From positions 4,835,501 through 4,899,500 of the forward strand of contig NZ_CP116936.1 in assembly GCF_028475105.1 (NCBI RefSeq): a stretch of DNA of 64,000 bases. The letters are read 5' to 3'. The stretch comes from Micromonospora sp. LH3U1 (GTDB lineage Bacteria > Actinomycetota > Actinomycetes > Mycobacteriales > Micromonosporaceae). A program made the position numbers and the translations under genes. The notes beneath the pieces were generated by a model. That model saw nothing but the letters and a program-made list of their open reading frames with translations. It was not told where the DNA came from and searched no databases. This document shows, in pieces, positions 25,902 through 34,302 of this stretch. The number at the start of each line of letters is the position of its first letter. The stretch's first letter is position 1.

Positions 25902-26993
25902 TCACGACCCGTCTAGCGGCGGGTTCCACCGCGGTATGCCGCCGCTCCCATCCTCCGCCTCCTGGCCGGGGAACCGCTGCTCGCTCTCAGGTACAGCCAG
26001 CGGGTGTGGCTGACCGGTGAGGGCAGCCAACGCGGTGGCGACGGCGTGCAGGTCGGCTTTGATGTAGGTGGTGGTGGCGGGTCCACGGCTGTCGGTGTGG
26101 CCGGCGTAGGCGCGGGCGACGGCGTAGCCGAAGTGCCGCTCGACCCAGGTGAGGGTGGTGTGGCGCAGCCAATGGATGGAGATGCCTTGGACGGCGACCC
26201 ACGGCAACTGCCGGCCAATGCGTTTCCACATCAGGTCGTAGCGCCGGTACGTGGCGGGTTGGCCATTGCGGTAGCGCAGCACCGCATCGGTCGGTGCGAC
26301 GGCCCCGCGGGCTCGGGCGTGGTCGTTCAGTCGGCTGGCGAGCATCGGTGTGATGGGCTGCCAGCGTTGCGTGCCGCCCTTCTCGCGCAGCCGGATGAGG
26401 GCGTGGTCGGTGTCCAGGTCGATCAGGCGCAGCGCGAGGGCGCCGGCGCGTCGGCAGGCCGTTTCGGTGTGCAGGCGCAGCACTAGAGCGTCGAGCACGA
26501 TGTCGTGGCCGCCGCTGCGAGCGGCAGCGTTGACGTCGGAGAGTTCGTCGGGGGTGAGGGCGCGGCGGGTGTTGGGCAACCGGCGGGGTTTGCGGACCCG
26601 GTGGGCCGGGCTGTCCGCGATGGTCAGGTAGCCGTCGGCGATAGCGCGGTTATAGAAGGCGCGGGCTGCGGCGATGAGGTGCTCGCCGGCGTACCGGCCG
26701 TTTCGGGAGTTGCGGCGAGGGCGGGCGCCTGCGACGGCCTGCCGCATGAGGGCTTCGATGTCGCTGGCCCGCACCGCGTCAATGCGCAAATCGCCGAGGG
26801 CTGCGGCCATTCGTCGCCAGAAGCTGCCGTAGGTGCGTCGGGTGGCCGGGCTCGCCGCAGCGACCACAACAGGAAGGTACTCGGCGACTGTCGGCACAGC
26901 AGGCCGGTTACTGTCGGTGAGGTCGGCCGCGGTGAGGCCGAGGTGCTCGAGCATCGCTCGGGCGGTGGCGACACGATCGGGATCCATGGTCAT
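25902..26993 (-). CDS. Tyrosine recombinase/integrase, copy B, beside tRNA-Leu
   Basis: 363 residues from ATG 26993 (GGAGAG upstream; a second ATG at 26987). Same architecture as copy A: core-binding domain, then Arg in TETACRR, HWLRH, AGHT and the Tyr in TTTYIKA. The start overlaps the AbrB-like gene stop as ATGA. With the tRNA gene about 140 bases beyond that partner gene and facing it, this is the classic arrangement of an integrase next to its tRNA attachment site. It probably mobilised, or once mobilised, the adjoining accessory block. Confidence 0.88.
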   Translation of the reverse strand: MTMDPDRVATARAMLEHLGLTAADLTDSNRPAVPTVAEYLPVVVAAASPATRRTYGSFWRRMAAALGDLRIDAVRASDIEALMRQAVAGARPRRNSRNGRYAGEHLIAAARAFYNRAIADGYLTIADSPAHRVRKPRRLPNTRRALTPDELSDVNAAARSGGHDIVLDALVLRLHTETACRRAGALALRLIDLDTDHALIRLREKGGTQRWQPITPMLASRLNDHARARGAVAPTDAVLRYRNGQPATYRRYDLMWKRIGRQLPWVAVQGISIHWLRHTTLTWVERHFGYAVARAYAGHTDSRGPATTTYIKADLHAVATALAALTGQPHPLAVPESEQRFPGQEAEDGSGGIPRWNPPLDGS

Positions 26994-27469
26994 GAGGGCT
27001 CTCCAAGGACGCGGGCGTGCAGGTCGGCCAGGACCGCCGCGATGGTGTTTGAGGGGTGCGCGAGAATGCGGTTCTGGCGGGGGAGGGCAGCCAGAAGCAC
27101 GGGTTCGCCGGGAGCGATGCCGCACAGGTGTCGGGCGGCGGCCGGTAGGGGCAGCTCCTCGCGGGTCCCCACGGCGTGCGCGCCTTCGGCGGCCGGGGTG
27201 ATCAGGATTGCGCCGGTCACGACGTCGACGTGCAGGGTGAGGCCCGGTGTCCAGCCCAACGCCCGCAGCAGCGTACGGGCGGTGACGCGGCCGGCGGCGT
27301 CGGGGCGCGCCACGTCGAACAGCAGGCGGCCATCGCCACTGGGGGCGGCGGACGTGGGCAATGTCGGCAGCGGTGCCGGCTCCGGTACCGCAACGGGCAG
27401 CGGGGTTGGCACGAGGGCCTCGACGAGCTGCTCGTCGGGCTGGCGGGGACGCGGGCGGCCGGGACTCAC
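26990..27469 (-). CDS. Small AbrB/SpoVT-like accessory protein of integrase module B
   Basis: 159 residues, GTG start. The C-terminal ~100 residues (VTARTLLRALGWTPGLTLHV, a strand ILITP, then LPLPAAARHLCGIAPGEPVLLAA) match the AbrB/MazE/SpoVT-like pattern and align with the copy at 3,063. The N-terminal ~50 residues are Pro-rich. It is fixed directly upstream of and overlapping the recombinase in both modules, so a role as a recombination directionality or regulatory partner is likely but unproven. Confidence 0.55.
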   Translation of the reverse strand: MSPGRPRPRQPDEQLVEALVPTPLPVAVPEPAPLPTLPTSAAPSGDGRLLFDVARPDAAGRVTARTLLRALGWTPGLTLHVDVVTGAILITPAAEGAHAVGTREELPLPAAARHLCGIAPGEPVLLAALPRQNRILAHPSNTIAAVLADLHARVLGEPS

Positions 27470-27564
27470 CTAGGCCCCCGCCGGGGCGGACGCAGCGGTG
27501 TCAGCGCAGAGAGAAGCCACTCCCGGCGTTTGAATGCACGTATGCCACGTACCGGCTCTCGTCC

Positions 27565-27592
27565 CCACGCGAGGGGAGTTGATCTCGCGTGG
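27565..27592 (-). repeat. Inverted repeat between tRNA-Leu and the integrase module
   Basis: CCACGCGAG and its exact complement CTCGCGTGG flank a 10-base loop, and a second palindrome (CGTGGATATCCACG) overlaps its right arm toward the tRNA. It lies 15-40 bases past the 3' end of the tRNA. It could be the tRNA terminator or arm-type recombinase sites next to the attachment core. Confidence 0.5.
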
Positions 27593-27606
27593 ATATCCAC
27601 GAGAAG

Positions 27607-27693
27607 TGGTGTCCGAGGGGGGACTTGAACCCCCACACCCTATACGGGTACTAGCACCTCAAGCTAGCGCGTCTGCCATTCCGCCACCCGGAC
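27607..27693 (-). tRNA. tRNA-Leu (anticodon GAG), CCA encoded
   Basis: On the minus strand the sequence starts GTCCGGGTGGCGGAATGG and folds as a class II tRNA. The acceptor GTCCGGG pairs with CTCGGAC (one G-T), the anticodon stem CTAGC/GCTAG encloses the loop TTGAGGT (anticodon GAG, Leu CUC), and there is a long variable arm (ACCCGTATAGGGT). The T arm is GGGGGTTCAAGTCCCCC, and the discriminator A is followed by an encoded CCA. Its 3' end faces the integrase module, as expected for an integration site. Confidence 0.95.
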
Positions 27694-27926
27694 CTACACA
27701 TGCAGCCTACCTCGCCGACCCAAATGATCTTTCCATCTGATGGTCGGTACGGCGGGCCGCACGGGGAGTTACTGTACACGCCGCTCGTGGATCATGCACA
27801 TCGCCTTCCGGTGCCGTTCTCCCGGCGCTCCCGCCGCTGCTCAGGCCGCCTCAAACGACCACAGCGACACGCCACCAACGCGTGTCCGGGTAGCGTCCGG
27901 CCACCCTCTGACGGCAGCATTGCCAC

Positions 27927-30479
27927 GTGTCCCATCCCTCCCCCTTGGCAGCCGCCCAACACCGGGCTCTCGCCCTGCGCGTCGCGGGCGACCTCAGCGC
28001 CGCTCGGCAGCTGCTCGCGGAGGCCGTCGGATCCGCTCCCCCGCCGTACGGCGTCGACCACCCCGAGGTGCTGCACACCGCGCACCTGCTGGCTCGGCTG
28101 CACCGGGAGGCGGACGACCCACTTGCCGCCCGCCGCGTGCTGGAGGAGGCTTTCGCGGCGGGCGAGCGGCGTTGGGAGCATTCCGATCCGGTGATGCTCG
28201 CGCTCGCCTTCGAGCTCGCCGAGGTGGCGGAGGAGTTGGGCAACCGGCACGAGGCCCGCCGCAACTACACGCGCGTCGCCACCGCCGGGCCCGCCGCGCT
28301 CGGGGACGACCACCCGGCGGTACGCGCCGCCCGCGCCTACCTCGGCCTGTCCACGTCGACGCCGAGCGAGCAGCGCGACTCATCGCCGACGTCCAGCCCC
28401 GCCCTGGTCGCCGCGGCAACCGAGTCGGGCGCCCGGTCGGCACTGTCTGGCCCGACTCTGTCCCTGGCGACCCTGGCCGCGATGCGACCCTCTGCTGGCG
28501 GCCCGTCGGCCGCCACCTCACCCTGGGCTCCGCCGCAACCGGCGGCCACACCCCAGCAAACCTCTCCAGGGGTACGCGCACCCGGCGCACCCACCCCGCC
28601 CAGCGACGCCGCCGTGGCGCCGGCGCCGGTCCCTCGGGTGCCGCCAGGCCCGCCAGCACCTTCCTCGATCACACCGGCGCCGCCCGGCCCGCCACCGACT
28701 GCACCCACCTTTGCAACGCCGCCGCGCCAACGTGCCGACCAGCAACCACCCGGGCCTGCGACGCCAACGCGCCAACGCGCTGAGCAACCACCCGGGTCCA
28801 CGACGCCGCCGCGCCAGCGTGCCGGTCAGCAACCACCCGGGCCTTCCCAGCCAGCGGTCGGCCCGCTGCCCCGGCCGAGGGCTGAAGGCCAGCCGACGCC
28901 GCCGTCCGATCAGCGGCCACCGCACCGACCGGCGTCCGGGCCAGGTGTAGCACCGCGTCAGCGGCTGAGCGACCAGGCGGCCCACCCGACGGTCGACGTG
29001 CCACCCCGGCCCTCGACCCCCGCCCCGGCGTCGGCCCCCAGCCCGGCAGCACCGGCGTTGCCGGCACCCCGCTGGGACGACCCCACGATCCAGGTACGGC
29101 AGATCGAACCGCTGCTCGCCGAGGAGGCTGCCCGAGCCGCAGCCAGGTCAACCGGGCCGAGCGGATCGCACAACGTGTCCGGCGCCGAGGTGACATCGCC
29201 GGGCAGGCCATCCCCGACCCGTGACCAACCAGGGTCGCCGTACCCGGTGAGCGGACCACCCGCCCACCCCGTCAGCGCGCCGCCCGCTCCCCCGTACCCG
29301 GTCTCCGGACCACCAGCGCACACGTACCCGGTCTCTGGACCGCCTGGCTACGGGCAACCCGTGTCCGCACCACCTGGGCACACCTACCCGGTGTCCGCTC
29401 CGCCCGGGGTCCAGCAACCCGTCTCCGGGCCGCCCTACGGACAACCCGTCTCCGGGCCTCCGGTGAGCGGGCCACCCGTACCGCCGTGGGGCTTGACCGC
29501 ACCCCCGTGGAGCAGCAGCGCGCCACCGCAGCCACTGCCGACGCCCGCCGTCGGCTCCGCCGACCCGTCTCCGATGGCCGCAGATGGTGAGCTTGGGTCG
29601 ACCACCGCCAATGCCCCGATGGTGCCGACTCAGCCGGCCCGGGTCGCACCGTCCGACCAGACCGAGGTGTTCCCGTCCATTCCGGCGGGCAGTGGCCCGG
29701 CCGGGGGCGACGCCAGTTCGAGCCAGCCATTGGCCGCCCCACCAGGCCCGATCGTCGCCCAGTCGGGCCCCGTCGCGACATCGGCCGAAACAATTCCGGC
29801 AGTCTGGTCACCGAACGCCGGCACCGACCCGACGACACCGCCGCCACCAACCGCGCCACGACCGGCCCAGCAGCACCACCAGGGCCAGTACCCGACGCAG
29901 GACCAGTACCCGGCCCAGGCGCCGTACCCGGGCCAGCAGTACCGCCCGTTGCAGGACGCCTTCCGGCCGGCGTACGCCGATGACGCCGGGTCGACGGGCC
30001 GGGACCGTGCGACGCTGATCGGCGCGGTGGTGGCGGCCGGGGTGGCCGTCGTGGCGGTGGCTGGTCTGGGTGCGGTGGTGTTCGCCCGCGACGACCCGCC
30101 GCCGTCGACCGGGACCGCGCCGACGGTTGCGGCACCGACGTCGGCGGCGCCGACGGCGGCCGGTCCGCCGCCCGGGGATGTGAAGCTGCGGGACAACTCG
30201 GCAACGATCACGCTGACCTGGACGGACCCGTCCGGCGGTGCGGTGCCGTTCATGGTCGCCGCCGGTCGGGCCGGGCAGGCTCTGGGGGTGCTGGCCACCG
30301 TGGACCCGGGCAGGACCAGCTACACGGTCAACGGGTTGAACTCGCGCGTGGATCACTGCTTCACCGTGTTGGCGGTCTACTCCACTGACAGCTTCGCGAC
30401 ATCGGGACAGGTCTGCACCGCGCGCGAGCGCACCACCCCGTCGGCCCGAGAGCCCTCGGGCCGACCGTCGCCGCGCTGA
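27927..30479 (+). CDS. TPR / proline-rich / FN3 single-pass membrane protein
   Basis: 850 residues, GTG start without a clear ribosome binding site. Residues 1-140 are TPR-like helices (AAQHRALALRVAGDLSAARQLL, DDPLAARRVLEEAF, GNRHEARRNYTRV). Residues about 150-670 are low-complexity Pro/Ser/Thr/Gln with short tandem repeats. One membrane helix (about 695-717, ATLIGAVVAAGVAVVAVAG) precedes a C-terminal FN3 domain (about 750-830) with the LTWTDPSGG and YTVNGL strands. Probably a cell-envelope protein with its TPR end in the cytoplasm. It sits just upstream of another FN3 membrane protein on the same strand. Confidence 0.75.
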   Translation: MSHPSPLAAAQHRALALRVAGDLSAARQLLAEAVGSAPPPYGVDHPEVLHTAHLLARLHREADDPLAARRVLEEAFAAGERRWEHSDPVMLALAFELAEVAEELGNRHEARRNYTRVATAGPAALGDDHPAVRAARAYLGLSTSTPSEQRDSSPTSSPALVAAATESGARSALSGPTLSLATLAAMRPSAGGPSAATSPWAPPQPAATPQQTSPGVRAPGAPTPPSDAAVAPAPVPRVPPGPPAPSSITPAPPGPPPTAPTFATPPRQRADQQPPGPATPTRQRAEQPPGSTTPPRQRAGQQPPGPSQPAVGPLPRPRAEGQPTPPSDQRPPHRPASGPGVAPRQRLSDQAAHPTVDVPPRPSTPAPASAPSPAAPALPAPRWDDPTIQVRQIEPLLAEEAARAAARSTGPSGSHNVSGAEVTSPGRPSPTRDQPGSPYPVSGPPAHPVSAPPAPPYPVSGPPAHTYPVSGPPGYGQPVSAPPGHTYPVSAPPGVQQPVSGPPYGQPVSGPPVSGPPVPPWGLTAPPWSSSAPPQPLPTPAVGSADPSPMAADGELGSTTANAPMVPTQPARVAPSDQTEVFPSIPAGSGPAGGDASSSQPLAAPPGPIVAQSGPVATSAETIPAVWSPNAGTDPTTPPPPTAPRPAQQHHQGQYPTQDQYPAQAPYPGQQYRPLQDAFRPAYADDAGSTGRDRATLIGAVVAAGVAVVAVAGLGAVVFARDDPPPSTGTAPTVAAPTSAAPTAAGPPPGDVKLRDNSATITLTWTDPSGGAVPFMVAAGRAGQALGVLATVDPGRTSYTVNGLNSRVDHCFTVLAVYSTDSFATSGQVCTARERTTPSAREPSGRPSPR
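29240..29490 (+). repeat. In-frame tandem PVSGPP/PVSAPP repeats
   Basis: About ten imperfect copies of the unit YPVSGPP or QPVSAPP within the disordered middle of the TPR/FN3 protein. A second, looser set (PPRQRAGQQPPGP-like units) lies at about 28,715-28,850. Such units expand and contract easily and are likely length-variable between strains. Confidence 0.8.
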
Positions 30480-30640
30480 ACCGAGCTGAGCTGGGCGTCC
30501 ACAACGCACACGCTGGGTATCCACAGGGGTGACCGTGCGGGTTCCCCCGTCACCAGCAGCGCCATATGATGGCACCCGGCTCAGGGGAGGGTCGCCGCGA
30601 AGGCGTGCCACCTGCCACGACTCAGGGGAGGCAGCCGGCT

Positions 30641-33265
30641 GTGGCCATCATCGAGGAAGCCATACCGACCGATGCCCCCCGCTCTCGGTCCCGGCTTCGC
30701 GGCGGGCTGGTGACCGTCGGCACGGTGACCGCGCTGCTGGCCGCCATGGGGCTGACCGTCCTCGGGCTGGGCGCAGCCGACAACGCGGTGGCCAACTACG
30801 ACGCGAGTTCCTGGCTGTGGAGCGCGGCGCGCAGCGAGCTGGCCCGGGTCAACGGGGTCACCGCCCGGGTGGACACCCGCACCGAGATCCCCGGCGCCAA
30901 CCGGCACCCGATGCAGGTCACCCAGACCGACCGGCTGCTGATCCTGCGTGACCTGCAGACGGGGCAGGTCAGCTCACTGGACCTGGCGACCCTGCAGCTC
31001 ACCGCAACCACCCGGACCACTCCTGGTCTGGGCGTGAGCGTCGCCCTGCACGAGGACGCGGCGTTCGTCGTCGACGCCGTGCAGGGCATCGTGCGACAGC
31101 TCGACCCGCGGTCGCTGTCTCCGGTCGGCGAGCCGGTGCGCTACCCCCCGGGCATCACCGGCGGCACCTTCGACGGTGTGGGCCGGCTCTGGATCGCGGT
31201 GCCCAGCGAGGGCACCGTCTCGGCGATCACCGCCGCGAAGCTGCCGTCCGCTCCGGCCTCGGCAGCGAACGCCGGTGCCGGGCTCAGCCCGGAGCGCGTG
31301 GAGTCGTACGACGTCGCCGAGGCCAGCCACGAGCTGGTGGTTTCCACCCTGGACGACGGTGTGGCGGTGCTCGACCGGACGGCCGGGAAGCTGGTGCGGG
31401 TGCAGCGCGGCGAGGTGCATCCGACGTCGTTGACGCTGTCCGGTCCGGCGGCGCTGCCCGCGCGCACCAGCGGGTCCCGGGTCCCGGTCACCGTGACCGC
31501 CGATCGGCGGGTGCTGGTGGTGGGTGACGGTGGTGAGGAGAGAGCGTTCACCGTGCCGGGCGAGGGCGACCGGCTCAGCCCGGCGGTGGCCTGGGCGGAC
31601 CGGTTCTACTGCGCCGACGAGGCCACCGGCACCATCTACTCCTTCGACGCGGGCGGTCAGCTGGTCGAGACCATCGGTGGGCGGGCGAACGGGCCGCTGG
31701 AGCTGGAGGTCCGGGAGAATCATCTGTTCATCAACTCACCCGACTCGGCGACCGCCCGGGTGGTGGACGACAAACACCAGGTGCGCGAGGTCAACAAGTA
31801 CGCCAACGACGTGCTCGGCGGCGACCCGCCACCGGTTCCCCCGCCGCCGCCCCCGCCGAAGAAGCCCCGGGTGGGCAAGCCCAGCGCGCCGCGAAGCGTC
31901 ACCGCCGCCGCCGGCAACGCGCAGGCACGGGTGAGCTGGCGGCCAGCCGCCGCCAACGGCGCCGAGATCATCAAGTACGTGGTGGAAGGCGCCGACCAAC
32001 GCCTGGAGGTGGGCGCCAACCAGCGCGCGGTCGAGGTCAAGGGTCTGACCAACGGCGAGACGTACCGGTTCGCTGTGCACGCCGTCAACGCCAAGGGCGA
32101 CGGTCCGTCGCGCAACAGCAACCCGGTGACCCCGACCGCTGCGGTGCCCGACCCGCCGGCGAGTGTCACCGCCCAGGAGCGGCCGGACGGCACGGTGCTG
32201 GTGAAGTGGCCGGCAGCGAACGGGCAGGGCAACACCATCGCGAGGTACGCGGTGACGGCCAGTTCGGCGGGGGCGAACGCGCCGGCCGGTGAGTCGACGA
32301 AGACGGAGCTGGTGGTGCCCGCCGGTGAGCTGGAGTTCGGCACCCAGTACGCGTTCACCGTGGTGGCGGTCAACAACAAGGGCGCCGGGTCGGCGGCGTC
32401 CCCGGTCAGCAACACGGTGGTGCCCTTCGCGGCACCCGGTCGGCCGCTCGATCTGCGCGCCGGCACGGTCGCCAACCAACCGGGCGCGGTCACGGTCCAG
32501 TGGTCACCGGCCGAGGCCAATGGTCGGCCGGTGACGAAATACCTGGTGGACGTCGGTGGCCGCGCCAGCGAGGTGACCGACACCCGCGCGACCGTCACCG
32601 GGCTGGGCAACGGCCAGAACGTCACCGTGAAGGTGAAGGCGGTCAACGAGGCGGGGCCCGGCCCGGAGGCCACCGCCACCGCCCGTACGGTCGCCGAACC
32701 ACGGGTGACGGTGACGGGCTCGTCGTCGACCGCCACCGCGGCGACGGTGACGTTCACCGTGGACGCTGGCGGCGGCCAGGCCACCTGCTCGGTGAGCACG
32801 ACGGGTGAGCCGGCGAAGGCCGGGGCGTGCTCCAGCATCACGGTGCCGGGCCTGACGCCCGGCACGACGTACACGTTCACGGTGACGGCCACCAACGCCG
32901 CCGGTAAGGGCACCGCGACGAGGGCGCAGGACACGCCGCCGCTCTACGGGATCGCGACCTGCAACAACGGGCCCGACGGCGACCAGCGCACCTACTGCAA
33001 CAAGGAAGTCGACGGCCGTAACGGCAACGAGGTCTTCAAGGTCACCCGGCAGGACAACGACCAGCAGGTTGGCTGGGCGAAGCCCGGCACCCGCCTGAAG
33101 GCGTACTGCAAGAAGTCCGGTGAGGACGTCGACTCCTGGATCTACAACGACAACAAGCGCAGCACCTGGTGGGTGCGGGTCGAGTTCGGCGGGAAGAACT
33201 ACATCCCGTGGGCCTGGCTCAACCTGGAGGGCGGCGACACCATCAACGTCCTGCCCACCTGCTGA
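30641..33265 (+). CDS. Membrane-anchored beta-propeller/FN3 protein
   Basis: 874 residues from GTG 30641, nine bases after GGGGAGG; the frame is open from 30566. A cytoplasmic start with one membrane helix (about 20-45, GLVTVGTVTALLAAMGLTVLG) leads to a beta-propeller-like region (about 60-390) of repeated strands. A Pro/Lys linker (PPVPPPPPPPKKP) and four FN3 domains (about 410-790) follow, and then a Cys-containing SH3-like C-terminus (CNNGPDG...YCNKE...LPTC). Probably extracytoplasmic. It precedes moxR by 27 bases and likely shares its operon. Confidence 0.8.
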   Translation: MAIIEEAIPTDAPRSRSRLRGGLVTVGTVTALLAAMGLTVLGLGAADNAVANYDASSWLWSAARSELARVNGVTARVDTRTEIPGANRHPMQVTQTDRLLILRDLQTGQVSSLDLATLQLTATTRTTPGLGVSVALHEDAAFVVDAVQGIVRQLDPRSLSPVGEPVRYPPGITGGTFDGVGRLWIAVPSEGTVSAITAAKLPSAPASAANAGAGLSPERVESYDVAEASHELVVSTLDDGVAVLDRTAGKLVRVQRGEVHPTSLTLSGPAALPARTSGSRVPVTVTADRRVLVVGDGGEERAFTVPGEGDRLSPAVAWADRFYCADEATGTIYSFDAGGQLVETIGGRANGPLELEVRENHLFINSPDSATARVVDDKHQVREVNKYANDVLGGDPPPVPPPPPPPKKPRVGKPSAPRSVTAAAGNAQARVSWRPAAANGAEIIKYVVEGADQRLEVGANQRAVEVKGLTNGETYRFAVHAVNAKGDGPSRNSNPVTPTAAVPDPPASVTAQERPDGTVLVKWPAANGQGNTIARYAVTASSAGANAPAGESTKTELVVPAGELEFGTQYAFTVVAVNNKGAGSAASPVSNTVVPFAAPGRPLDLRAGTVANQPGAVTVQWSPAEANGRPVTKYLVDVGGRASEVTDTRATVTGLGNGQNVTVKVKAVNEAGPGPEATATARTVAEPRVTVTGSSSTATAATVTFTVDAGGGQATCSVSTTGEPAKAGACSSITVPGLTPGTTYTFTVTATNAAGKGTATRAQDTPPLYGIATCNNGPDGDQRTYCNKEVDGRNGNEVFKVTRQDNDQQVGWAKPGTRLKAYCKKSGEDVDSWIYNDNKRSTWWVRVEFGGKNYIPWAWLNLEGGDTINVLPTC

Positions 33266-33292
33266 GCCACCAGGCAAGGAGCACCACCGATC

Positions 33293-34288
33293 GTGAACAC
33301 CCACGAGCCGCTCACCCAGCCGGAGGTCCAGGGCTTCGCCGCTCTGGCCGCCCGGCTGGCCGAGAACGTCAACGCGGTGGTGCTCGGCAAGCCGCAGGTG
33401 GTTCGGCTGGCGCTGACCGCGCTCTTCGCGCAGGGTCATGTGCTTCTGGAGGACGTGCCAGGGGTCGGTAAGACGACCCTGGCGCGGGCCATCGCCGCCA
33501 CGGTGAAGGGTGAGTGGCGGCGCATCCAGTTCACACCGGACCTGCTCCCCTCGGACGTGTCCGGTGTGACGATCTTCAACCAGGCGACCCGGGACTTCGA
33601 GTTCCATCCGGGGCCGGTCTTCGCCAACATCGTCATCGCCGACGAGATCAACCGGGCGTCGCCGAAGACGCAGTCGGCGCTGCTGGAGGTGATGGAGGAA
33701 CGCACTGTCACCGTGGACGGGGTCCGGCATCCGGTGCCGTCGCCGTTCCTGGTGGTGGCCACGCAGAACCCGGTGGAGATGGACGGCACCTACCGGCTGC
33801 CCGAGGCGCAGTTGGACCGCTTCCTGGTGAAGCTGTCCGTCGGCTACCCGGACGAGGCGGTCGAGGTGGAGGTGCTGCGCGGCGCGACCGTACGCTCCCC
33901 GGAGGCGCTCGCCCCGGTCACCGACACCGCCACCGTCGGGGAGATGGTCCGGATGGCCCGCCGGGTGCACATCGCCGAGCCGCTCTACGCGTACGCGGTC
34001 CGGCTGGCCGCCGCCACCCGCACCCACCCGCAGGTGCGCGTCGGGGTCAGTCCCCGGGGTGTGATCGCGTTGACCCGCGCGGCGTGCGCGTACGCGTTGA
34101 TCGACGGGCGGGGCTGGATCATGCCGGAGGATCTGAAGGCGCTCGTCGAGGCGGTGTTCGCGCACCGGCTGCTGCTCACCCCGGACGCCCAGGTGCGCGG
34201 GATGACCCCCGCGGAGGTGCTGCGCCAGGCCGTCGCCTCGGTGCCGGTGCCGCTGCCGTCGGGGCAACCCGCTCCGGTGCAGGGCTGA
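33293..34288 (+). CDS. MoxR-family AAA+ ATPase
   Basis: 331 residues, GTG start preceded by AAGGAG. Walker A is GVGKTTLA (in LLEDVPGVGKTT), Walker B is VIADEINRASPKTQSALLEVMEE, and a sensor segment (VVATQNPVEMDGTYRLPEAQLDRF) follows. MoxR ATPases act as chaperones, often for proteins with DUF58/VWA domains; here the DUF58 gene is next, 14 bases downstream. The C-terminal AAA lid domain is complete. Confidence 0.95.
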   Translation: MNTHEPLTQPEVQGFAALAARLAENVNAVVLGKPQVVRLALTALFAQGHVLLEDVPGVGKTTLARAIAATVKGEWRRIQFTPDLLPSDVSGVTIFNQATRDFEFHPGPVFANIVIADEINRASPKTQSALLEVMEERTVTVDGVRHPVPSPFLVVATQNPVEMDGTYRLPEAQLDRFLVKLSVGYPDEAVEVEVLRGATVRSPEALAPVTDTATVGEMVRMARRVHIAEPLYAYAVRLAAATRTHPQVRVGVSPRGVIALTRAACAYALIDGRGWIMPEDLKALVEAVFAHRLLLTPDAQVRGMTPAEVLRQAVASVPVPLPSGQPAPVQG

Positions 34289-34302
34289 CCGGCAGCAGCG
34301 CG

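Noticed and set aside
2003..27469. Attachment-site direct repeat of the tRNA-Leu 3' end within the window
   Set aside because: I scanned for copies of the T-arm/acceptor sequence and found only short chance matches (for example near 1,710); the left att site, if any, is outside the window.
32504..34267. 587-residue minus-strand frame opposite the FN3 and MoxR genes
   Set aside because: Spans two unrelated plus-strand genes and shows no domain of its own.
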